In this document: positions 1 through 6,300 of the stretch, one piece after another | How the letters are laid out: the number at the start of each line of letters is the position of its first letter | How positions within the stretch are numbered: position 1 is the stretch's first letter | Origin: Paludibacteraceae bacterium | GTDB lineage: Bacteria > Bacteroidota > Bacteroidia > Bacteroidales > Paludibacteraceae | Direction of reading: 5' to 3' | NCBI GenBank assembly: GCA_023227695.1 | Contig: JALNVE010000151.1 | Location: 1-7,811 of the forward strand | DNA length: 7,811 nucleotides | The notes under the pieces: generated by a model | Database searches by the model: none | The model's input: the letters and a program-made list of their open reading frames with translations, nothing else | Told to the model about the DNA's origin: nothing | Position numbers and translations under genes: made by a program

Positions 1-798
1 GCCGTTCTCAGCATATCTCATTCTAGGGAAGTTGATGCTGTATTTTGTCTTCCAATAATTCTTTTTTAAATACGTAAGATGGTGGGCCATCATGGTTACA
101 TCTGTACGCCAGTCTTCCAATCCAATCAAAGCACCCATTCCGATAGAGTGAACGCCAGCCTGACCCATACGGTCAAATCCGTTTACTCTCCATTCGAAGT
201 TTGCCTTCATACCTTTAGGGTGATATACGTTATATCTAGCTTTGTTGTAAGTCTCTTGGAAACAAATTACGCCATTGAGTCCATGTTTTATGAGCTCTTT
301 GTAATCTTCGGTAGAGAGTGGCATTACCTCCACTTTTAAGTTTGAGAAATAAGGTTTTGCAAGATCAAGAGCTTTTGCTATGTAAGGAATTCCTGCTTTT
401 GCTGGATTCTCACCAGTAACCAAAAGAATGTTTTCAAATGGAGCTAGCTTCTTGATTGCTTTATATTCATTCACAATCTCCTCTTCTGTAAGAATGGTAC
501 GTTTCATCGGATTGCTTGCGTGAAATCCGCAATAAACGCAGTGGTTGGTACATGAATTGGTCAGATATAAAGGAATGAACATGGAAATGGTCTTTCCAAA
601 ACGTTCTAAAGTGTACTTCTGGCTTAATTGGGCCATTGTCTCCAAGTATGGCTCTGCTGCTGGTGAGATGAGAGCCATTAAATCGTCTACAGTAAGACGC
701 TCTTTTGCTAACGCACGGCGAACGTCGGCGTCTGTTTTTGAATAAATATTTTTCGTGGTTTCATCCCACGAGATCTTCTCTAACTCTTCTGAAAACAT
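1..798 (-). CDS. thiH: 2-iminoacetate synthase ThiH (radical SAM tyrosine lyase), 3' part missing
   Basis: ThiH cleaves tyrosine with S-adenosylmethionine to give dehydroglycine (2-iminoacetate) and p-cresol; dehydroglycine supplies the C-N unit of the thiamine thiazole ring made by ThiG in the cytoplasm. The frame runs open from an ATG at 798-796 to the window edge, 266 codons. The radical-SAM cluster motif CX3CX2C is present as CTNHCVYC (C83, C87, C90), followed by GF. Other ThiH-typical stretches are SPAAEPYLE near residue 45, LLVTGE at 125-130, QETY at 181-184 and GALIGLEDWR at 222-231. It lines up colinearly with E. coli ThiH as I remember it (about 377 residues), so roughly the last 110 residues lie outside the window. 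HydG is a related tyrosine lyase but has a longer N-terminus; the short N-terminus and the upstream TPP riboswitch favour ThiH. The start is preceded by an AT-rich leader with no Shine-Dalgarno sequence, normal for Bacteroides. No internal break is seen. Confidence 0.96.
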   Translation of the reverse strand, partial: MFSEELEKISWDETTKNIYSKTDADVRRALAKERLTVDDLMALISPAAEPYLETMAQLSQKYTLERFGKTISMFIPLYLTNSCTNHCVYCGFHASNPMKRTILTEEEIVNEYKAIKKLAPFENILLVTGENPAKAGIPYIAKALDLAKPYFSNLKVEVMPLSTEDYKELIKHGLNGVICFQETYNKARYNVYHPKGMKANFEWRVNGFDRMGQAGVHSIGMGALIGLEDWRTDVTMMAHHLTYLKKNYWKTKYSINFPRMRYAENG

Positions 799-816
799 CT
801 TTATATAATTAGTTGG

Positions 817-840
817 TTAAGAAGATGTGAAGAATTTCAT
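817..840 (-). other. possible 7-codon leader ORF (MKFFTSS) in the thiH leader
   Basis: An ATG at 840-838 opens a 7-codon frame ending in TAA at 819-817, only 18 nt before the thiH ATG. Its codons form the 3' arm of the leader hairpin at 820-878, so translating it would open that hairpin. Such short frames arise easily by chance and there is no evidence of translation; it is recorded only because of its position. Confidence 0.12.
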
Positions 841-878
841 TTGTTCTTGATAGAAAAAGAAAATTCTTCCTCTCTTCT
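820..878 (-). promoter_or_regulatory. long imperfect hairpin just upstream of thiH, candidate expression platform
   Basis: In the thiH transcript the arm at 878-859 pairs with the arm at 838-820. AGAAGA pairs with TCTTCT, then comes a 3x3 internal loop, then GAAGAA pairs with TTCTTC, continuing as TTTC with GAAA with one bulged base. This gives about 16 base pairs around a 20-nt loop (839-858). The base of the stem ends about 21 nt before the thiH start. There is no U-tract after it, so it does not look like an intrinsic terminator. A role in limiting ribosome access under riboswitch control is inferred. Confidence 0.45.
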
Positions 879-928
879 GATTCAGAAAGGGGGAGTATTG
901 AAAGTTGAGATCGTTGTGATTTTGTAAG

Positions 929-950
929 AATTGATTGAAGATAATCAATT
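929..950 (-). repeat. AT-rich 8-bp hairpin directly 3' of the TPP aptamer
   Basis: A perfect inverted repeat AATTGATT / AATCAATT with a 6-nt loop begins immediately after the 3' end of the TPP aptamer in the transcript. The stem is weak (14 of 16 paired bases are A or T) and no U-run follows. It could take part in the structural switch of the leader, but this is not established. Confidence 0.4.
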
Positions 951-1030
951 GAAAATCCCTTCGCAGCATTACCTGCACAGGTTCAATGGGTATGATCTCA
1001 GCCTGAAGTTAGGCACCCCCTTTGCCGACC
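951..1030 (-). promoter_or_regulatory. TPP riboswitch (THI element) controlling thiH
   Basis: Read on the minus strand, the segment carries the THI-box signature in order: GGGGGTGCC (1020-1012), GGCTGAGA (1003-996), ACCC, TGAACCTG (985-978), then GGTAATGC and GCGAAGGGA (down to about 956). These are the conserved pyrimidine-sensing and pyrophosphate-sensing helices of the thiamine pyrophosphate aptamer. It lies in the leader of thiH, 150 nt from the start codon, so thiH and any genes after it should be reduced when TPP is plentiful. Whether control acts on transcription or translation cannot be read directly; no clear U-tract terminator exists between the aptamer and thiH. Edges are good to about 5 nt. 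Confidence 0.95.
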
Positions 1031-1031
1031 G

Positions 1032-1039
1032 CAAAGATA
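1032..1039 (-). promoter_or_regulatory. Bacteroidetes -7 promoter element for the TPP riboswitch-thiH transcript
   Basis: The minus strand reads TATCTTTG, an exact match to the Bacteroidetes sigma-ABfr -7 consensus TAnnTTTG. It lies a few bases before the aptamer, so transcription should start at about 1025-1030. A good -33 TTTG is not visible at the usual distance. The promoter sits only about 35 nt beyond the stop codon of the upstream gene, and no terminator is seen between them, so read-through from the operon to the right is possible. Confidence 0.7.
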
Positions 1040-1072
1040 CTCTTATTAAAGATAGAATGATTTAAATAATGG

Positions 1073-1645
1073 TTAAAATTTGATTTTGCCTCTTTTTTTC
1101 TCCCCTTTCTTGTGCTGTGTTTTACGGATAGAAGCACGGATGGATGGTGTGTAATACTCCAACTCTACATTATCCAAAAGTGTATTGAACTCGGTCAGTA
1201 ATTCCGGTTCTGTAAGACAGAGCTTATGCGCAAGCTTCATACAGGAAGATTGTACAGACACTGGCATCTGCAATGACAACATATTGTCCAAACAGAAGTT
1301 CAATAGGGGTACAGAAATCGGTTTCTCAACGGGAATGGAGTAAAGTAAGATATTGATAATAAGCCTTATTGTACCTTTGTGTTGCGTATTTTCCAAACGC
1401 TCGATCAATTCATCTTTTAAAGGAGAGAAAATAGACTTGTTAATTCGTGCAAGATGTTCGCAAGTCCACCAGGCATGCCAAGAGATAATAACATCCTCAC
1501 TCTTGGTGGCTTCGTACAGAAAAGGGAATAAGGATGTATCCGCATTAATTCTTTTGACAAGCTCTTCTATTTCGAATAGATTTATTCTTTTTTGAGATAG
1601 AAAGTCAAGTAATGCTAACTGATTTTGGCTGCTAGTTTTTTGCAT
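1073..1645 (-). CDS. conserved hypothetical helical (HEAT-like) protein with basic C-terminal tail
   Basis: I do not recognise a named family. The 190-residue product is almost wholly predicted alpha-helical, with amphipathic helices in pairs (about 8-32, 38-48, 52-68, 72-86, 91-103, 111-124, 128-143, 147-159), reminiscent of HEAT-type repeats. Residues 53-70, with several aromatic and histidine side chains (SWHAWWTCEHLARI), are the most distinctive part. The tail from about 174 to 190 is strongly basic (KTQHKKGEKKRGKIKF), suggesting a contact with nucleic acid or another acidic partner; this is inference. There is no signal peptide or membrane segment, so it is probably cytoplasmic. The ATG at 1645 lies 31 nt inside the preceding flavoprotein gene, so the two are probably translationally coupled; no other ATG occurs before residue 122. 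It is the last gene of a three-gene operon and ends in TAA close to the thiH promoter. Confidence 0.82.
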   Translation of the reverse strand: MQKTSSQNQLALLDFLSQKRINLFEIEELVKRINADTSLFPFLYEATKSEDVIISWHAWWTCEHLARINKSIFSPLKDELIERLENTQHKGTIRLIINILLYSIPVEKPISVPLLNFCLDNMLSLQMPVSVQSSCMKLAHKLCLTEPELLTEFNTLLDNVELEYYTPSIRASIRKTQHKKGEKKRGKIKF

Positions 1646-2187
1646 TTTTTTATTTCCCTTTCTGTAAGTGTATGATGTTTGTGTGTTCCTCCCTTTTCAA
1701 GGGTGCCAACTACTTTAAATCCGCTCCATTTTAGAATCTCTCGTAAAGACTTGACAACACCTCTGGTTTGGTTGAAAAGAATATTGAATGGGAAAAAAGT
1801 GGTGCAGGTTGTAACAATGACCGCTTTTTTACCTTTGTGCAAAGGAATGGGGATTCCAATTTTGTTTTCTCCCATCATTCCGTAAACCATACGGTCGAAC
1901 AGAACTTTCAGGTAACCGTTCATGTTTCCCCAATAACAAGGTGATCCGATTACCAAGGCATCTGCCTCTTTGATTTTCTGAAGTATGCGTTGTGCGTCAT
2001 CTTCCGGCAGACAGCAGTTGAGTGCTGTTCGGCATTTCATACAGCCAATGCAAGGTTGTACGCTTAGTCCGTTGACGTAGATGTTGTCTACCTCGCAGCT
2101 TTCTGGAAGAGACTGTTCTATTTCGTTTAGCATCTGTGCAATCAGTCCATGTTTTCTCGGACTTGCATTTAAAATAAGTATTTTCAT
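1615..2187 (-). CDS. iron-sulfur flavoprotein-like NAD(P)H/FMN oxidoreductase (flavodoxin fold)
   Basis: The 190-residue product begins MKILILNASPRKHG, the flavodoxin-like first strand and FMN-phosphate loop of the NADPH-dependent FMN reductase family. A second typical segment is GSPCYWGNMNG (81-91) followed by LKVLFDR, which lines the flavin ring. Cysteines C46, C49, C52 and C58 form CX2CX2CX5C, the spacing I associate with the compact 4Fe-4S motif of archaeal iron-sulfur flavoproteins; C59 adds a further cysteine. It is therefore probably a cytoplasmic electron carrier or reductase holding FMN and perhaps a 4Fe-4S cluster; its substrate is unknown. The frame stays open upstream to 2382, but that part merely shadows the transporter gene. 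The ATG at 2187 is chosen because it starts at the FMN-binding strand and forms a 4-nt ATGA overlap with the transporter stop. Its own 3' end overlaps the next gene by 31 nt. Confidence 0.9.
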   Translation of the reverse strand: MKILILNASPRKHGLIAQMLNEIEQSLPESCEVDNIYVNGLSVQPCIGCMKCRTALNCCLPEDDAQRILQKIKEADALVIGSPCYWGNMNGYLKVLFDRMVYGMMGENKIGIPIPLHKGKKAVIVTTCTTFFPFNILFNQTRGVVKSLREILKWSGFKVVGTLEKGGTHKHHTLTEREIKKCKKLAAKIS

Positions 2188-3071
2188 GATTGTTGTTTCT
2201 TGCTTATGTTTTTTTTGCTTGTCCATAAAAGTCCTCCGATAATCAATGCTGTACCAATGGCGGAGAATATGGTGATATGTTCTTTCAAAAAGATACTGGC
2301 TACGATGATGGTCACCAAGGGGAGAAAGTAAACGTAGTTGTTTGTCTTTACCACGCCAATATGGTTTATGGCAAGGTTCCAAATGTAGTAACAGATGGCG
2401 GAGGCTATCAATCCTAAAAAGCAGAGATTTCCCCAGATAACGGGGTTGGAAAAACCTTCTAATGTGAATTTAAACGGTTCAACAAAGAGAAAGTAGGGGA
2501 GCATCGTCAACATTCCGTAAAAGAAGATGTTTCGGGTAATGAAGATAGTGTTGTGTTTTCCTCTCAATAGTTTTTGGAATACGCAGTACAACGCCCAACT
2601 GAGTACAGCAACGAAGGTTAGAATATCGCCTTTCGGACTAAGCTTTAAATAGAAGTTGCCGTTCAATACAACTAATGCCACACCTGCAAAAGCAATGATG
2701 GAACCAACAAAGAAACGGTTGGTCAAACGCTCATTTTTTATGATAAAATGCGATAATACTGCGGTGACAATAGGTACAGTAGCACAGATTAGTGCCACAT
2801 TTGTTGCTTGTGTATAATAGAGAGCAGTGTTTTCTGCCAAGAAATAGACGGTTCCTCCGAAAAGGCCCATCAGGCAGAATATCCCTTCATCCCGCCAATC
2901 TCTTATGTGATGAGTACGGGGATATAGAATCCAGAGGAAGAGGTAGCCCAGCAAAAAACGGCACATCATGATCTCTGCAGGCGTCATCCCTGCATCCAAA
3001 AGTAACTTAGAAGAGATCAATGTAGATCCCCAAATCAATGCTGTTATTGCTGCCAAAATATGGTATTTCAT
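2184..3071 (-). CDS. EamA/DMT-superfamily inner-membrane transporter
   Basis: The 295-residue protein is highly hydrophobic and fits ten transmembrane helices arranged as two EamA repeats (about residues 5-136 and 148-287), the usual length and plan of the drug/metabolite transporter superfamily. The first repeat starts with AAITALIWGSTLISSK and contains ENTALYYTQATNVALI, both typical; the second ends with NNYVYFLPLVTIIVAS and LKEHIT, also typical. It should lie in the inner membrane and export or exchange a small metabolite or drug; the substrate cannot be told from sequence. It is the first gene of a three-gene operon and its TGA overlaps the ATG of the flavoprotein gene. The ATG at 3071 starts just before the first membrane helix. 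Upstream lie a candidate -7 box (3104-3111) and a perfect palindrome (3132-3161), suggesting repressor control. Confidence 0.93.
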   Translation of the reverse strand: MKYHILAAITALIWGSTLISSKLLLDAGMTPAEIMMCRFLLGYLFLWILYPRTHHIRDWRDEGIFCLMGLFGGTVYFLAENTALYYTQATNVALICATVPIVTAVLSHFIIKNERLTNRFFVGSIIAFAGVALVVLNGNFYLKLSPKGDILTFVAVLSWALYCVFQKLLRGKHNTIFITRNIFFYGMLTMLPYFLFVEPFKFTLEGFSNPVIWGNLCFLGLIASAICYYIWNLAINHIGVVKTNNYVYFLPLVTIIVASIFLKEHITIFSAIGTALIIGGLLWTSKKNISKKQQS

Positions 3072-3103
3072 CTATGATTTTTTACGTGTGCAAAATCGCA
3101 GTG

Positions 3104-3111
3104 CAAAGTAA
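3104..3111 (-). promoter_or_regulatory. candidate -7 promoter element for the EamA operon
   Basis: The minus strand reads TTACTTTG, one mismatch from the Bacteroidetes -7 consensus TAnnTTTG, about 33 nt before the EamA start codon. No clear -33 TTTG is present at the usual 19-21 nt distance. The half-site TAACGAA (3109-3115) of the nearby palindrome overlaps this box. Confidence 0.4.
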
Positions 3112-3131
3112 CGAATTTCTTATAAAAAAGT

Positions 3132-3161
3132 AATCGTTCGTTAATTTCTTAACGAACGATT
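3132..3161. promoter_or_regulatory. perfect 13-bp palindrome upstream of the EamA operon (operator or terminator)
   Basis: Arms AATCGTTCGTTAA (3132-3144) and TTAACGAACGATT (3149-3161) are exact inverted repeats with a 4-nt centre. The symmetric GTTCGTTAA/TTAACGAAC core is the kind of site bound by dimeric repressors such as TetR-family proteins, and a further half-site TAACGAA occurs at 3109-3115, in the same orientation and 41 nt from its counterpart. On the minus strand the palindrome is followed after two bases by six T residues, so it could also serve as a terminator for transcripts coming from the lyase gene. I favour an operator because of the extra half-site; no regulator gene is in the window. 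Confidence 0.5.
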
Positions 3162-3297
3162 GTTCAGAATTTGTTTTTAGCTTATCTTACGACAAATCCT
3201 GTGAATGAAACATGCAAATCTTAAAAACTTCGATAGGTCCATTAGGTGGTTTATCTCCTAATCTTTTAAATACAAGAGACATGAACTTTTATACTTG

Positions 3298-3332
3298 CAG
3301 ATGCCTGTCTATGTCTCATAGACAGGCATCTG
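3298..3332 (-). terminator. 16-bp perfect hairpin downstream of the PL11 lyase, probable transcript end
   Basis: CAGATGCCTGTCTATG (3298-3313) and its exact complement (3317-3332) flank a 3-nt loop. This strong, GC-containing stem starts 42 nt after the lyase stop codon. No convincing T-run follows on either strand, so it may act as a 3'-end stabiliser or factor-assisted terminator rather than a textbook intrinsic terminator. Between it and the palindrome at 3132-3161 lies another weak hairpin (ATTAGG/CCTAAT, 3241-3262) and nothing that looks coding. Confidence 0.6.
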
Positions 3333-3373
3333 ACTGAAAATTATAAATTAACAGAATGAATATTAAATACTTA

Positions 3374-6300
3374 TTATTTGAAACTTATAATCTCATATTG
3401 GTGGAAAATGCCATCTGTGGTACAGATTCCGAGTACATATGTTCCTGCTGGAATTGAATTTCTTTCAACAGAAATCGTATTGTTTCCTGTACTAATTGTT
3501 TCTGAGAGATGTAAGACTTCAGTACCAATCATATTGGTAAGAGTTACATTTATTTCAGTCTCTCTAGATGCATTTAGCTTGATATTCAGTCTGTCTACAA
3601 CTGGATTAGGAAATACACTTATGCTTGTACTGATGCCAGACGGTATAGCTTCAACTTGTGTTTCTTCAGATCCTAACAAATAATAGCAAGCATTCTTAAT
3701 GATAGAAACTCCATTGTCTGTCACATTTGCATAGGAACTGCTGTTAATTCCAATTTGGATGAAATCGTTTTTAAGCGTAGTTCCTGCAATTGTACTTCCA
3801 GCTGATGCTTCTAATATGTTCACCTCAGTTAGGCCTTTAATGGATGCTATTCCTTTTATCTCGCCACTAGCTTGAGTGAATGATTCTGGATTCATGTAAG
3901 TCAAGCCTTTTGTGTCAACTTCAGAAAGAATCTGAACCTCATTGCCGTTTGTGAATGTTACATCTTTAAACATAGGATGTGTCAGCATATCATTATTTAC
4001 TACGATAGTAGTTGCCTCTGCGTCATCTCCGTATCCTTCGATTGCCCAATCCCATGCGCCTGCTTTATAGGCATGCACTTTCATGGAGAGCATCGGTTTG
4101 TCGATACCTTCCAAAGCAGGAATCAAAGTGGCTCCTGAGCCTGCAACTTCACTAATCACAATCAAATCATATTGTGAGAGGTCTGTCGCTTGGTTTGCAT
4201 CTATTTCTACTACATATAAATCTTCACAACCTTTCAATGCGCTGAGAATCTTTGTGTCATTCTTGTAGTTTGCAGCTGCTGGGTCTGTTATGTATGCAAC
4301 TTTCTTAAGAGTAGTGCTGATGACGTTGATTTTTATTGATTTTGTTACAGCATCACCTTCTCCACCAACTGATTTAACAGTTATTGTACAGCTTTCTGTT
4401 GACGTTCCTGAAATGGTGAAGCCGTTTGCAATTGCAGTTTTGGTAAGACCTGCAGGTAATTCTGCAATTTCAACACCTGTTGCACTTCCGCCAAAGCTGA
4501 TAGTGATATTCTCTATTGCATTACCAGAGAATACTGTTTGTGATTTACTAGATATCGACAGAGATGGTTTTTGAACTGGAGTTTCTCCGGTTACAAAAAT
4601 ATCTGGTTGCTTTACATCCTGCAATCCATCACCGATGTAAAATCCAAGATGAGGAGGTTGGTTGTAAGCTGTGTTCTGCCAAGCTATGGCGCAACGATAG
4701 ACAGGATCGTGCATTAATGTGAATAAACGATTTTTAGTAGCAATGGTAGTGGTATAAATTCGAATCTCGCTAGGATTGCTACTGTTATACCAGATTACCT
4801 CTTCACGCCAGTCTCCTAAAATATCTGCACATAAATTTGGTACAGACTTGGTACCATTGATAGAAGAACATCCGGTGGCTGTAAATAATCTTGTGGTTCC
4901 GTTGCCATTCCATTTGTCAATCTTGTTGCCATCCAGTATTTCGTCCTGAAGGTCACCATCCCAATATACGCGGAAATTGGCAGATGATGGTTTGTTGCCA
5001 ATAGAAGTTCCTTTGCAATCATAAACATTTCCGTAAGCTGAACTCCAGAATTCAAAACCGCGGTGCTTTGCATCAATATCTGCAGCCAATCCACGTCCAT
5101 TATCATCGGCTCCTGGTGCACGACCAACCAAAACCTTTCCGTCCTTCAAACTACTTAGGTTATGTCCGTACTTTCCTCCTGTTGATTCATGTACAGTAAA
5201 TAGCTCTAATCCCGGACTGTCAGGATCCATATCTGAAACGTGCATCGCATCACCATGTGCGTATCCTGTTCTATAAAGTAACTTTCCATCATGATCTATA
5301 GTAGATGAACCATAAATGATTTCATCGAATCCATCACCATCTGCATCAGCTACACTTAAGTTGTGGTTTCCATCTCCGTATGCTCCTTGACCTCTAGTTG
5401 GAGAGTCATGGAACCAACGCTCAACAAGTTTACCATCCTTAAAATCGTAAGCGGTTAAAGTAGCTCTGGTATAGTAACCTCTACACATTACAACAGAAGG
5501 ATGTACTCCATCTAAGTAAGCAGTACATGCAAGGAAACGGTCAACACGGTTTCCGTAGCTATTACCCCAACTGGAAACATTTCCTCGGGCAGGTTTGTAA
5601 GCAACAGTCGACATTTCGGCTCCTGTTTCTCCATTAAAAGCTGTTAGATATTCAGGTCCGGTAATAATATATCCGTCACCATTTCTATAATCTTTTGTTG
5701 GATCATCGTTGCCCATGATGATGTTTTTTCCATTTCCATCTTTCGATCCTGGAGCTGTTTTGCAAACCATTTCAGCTTTTCCGTCTCCATCGTAATCAAA
5801 AACTTGGAATTGGGTATAGTGGGCTCCTGCACGAATGTTGACACCTAAATTGATGCGCCACAATTGCTTGCCTGCCATTGTGTAGCAATCTATATAAACA
5901 AGGTCGGTCTTTCCTTTATTAGCCACATCCTGCGAATTACTTGGATCCCATTTTACGAAAAGTTCGTATGTTCCATCTCCGTCCACATCGCCTACGCTCA
6001 TGTCATTAGGTGTGTAGTTAGTGCCCGGACGGTTTAATTTGACAGTCAGATATTGATTGCCCCAAACATTTGCTTTTTTAGAATCACCTCGTTCTACACC
6101 GTTTATAACGGCACGAACAGTATAAATAGAATTGGCACTTCCTCCTGCATCAGTATAATTGGTACTGGTTGTGATGACCTCGTTGTTTACTTTTCTGTCA
6201 TCACGATAAAGGTTGAAACCTATGGACGGATCTTCCGTGCCTAGGTAACGCCAACTAACGAAAACGCCATCTGTTACTTTGACGGCAACAACTCCTCGAT

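Noticed and set aside
1020..1036. CTTTGC/GCAAAG inverted repeat 5' of the TPP aptamer as an RNA hairpin
   Set aside because: One arm is part of the -7 element TATCTTTG, upstream of the expected transcription start, so it would not be present in the RNA.
2188..2382. N-terminal extension of the flavoprotein frame to a start at 2382
   Set aside because: These codons lie wholly inside the EamA gene in another frame and have no flavodoxin features; the FMN-binding strand begins exactly at the ATG at 2187, which overlaps the EamA stop as ATGA.
3241..3262. ATTAGG/CCTAAT hairpin followed by CTTTT as a plus-strand terminator
   Set aside because: There is no plus-strand gene upstream of it for more than 3 kb, and the 6-bp stem is weak.
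4816..5127. 103-codon frame antiparallel or out of frame within the lyase
   Set aside because: It lies inside the well-supported PL11 propeller coding sequence on the same strand in another frame.
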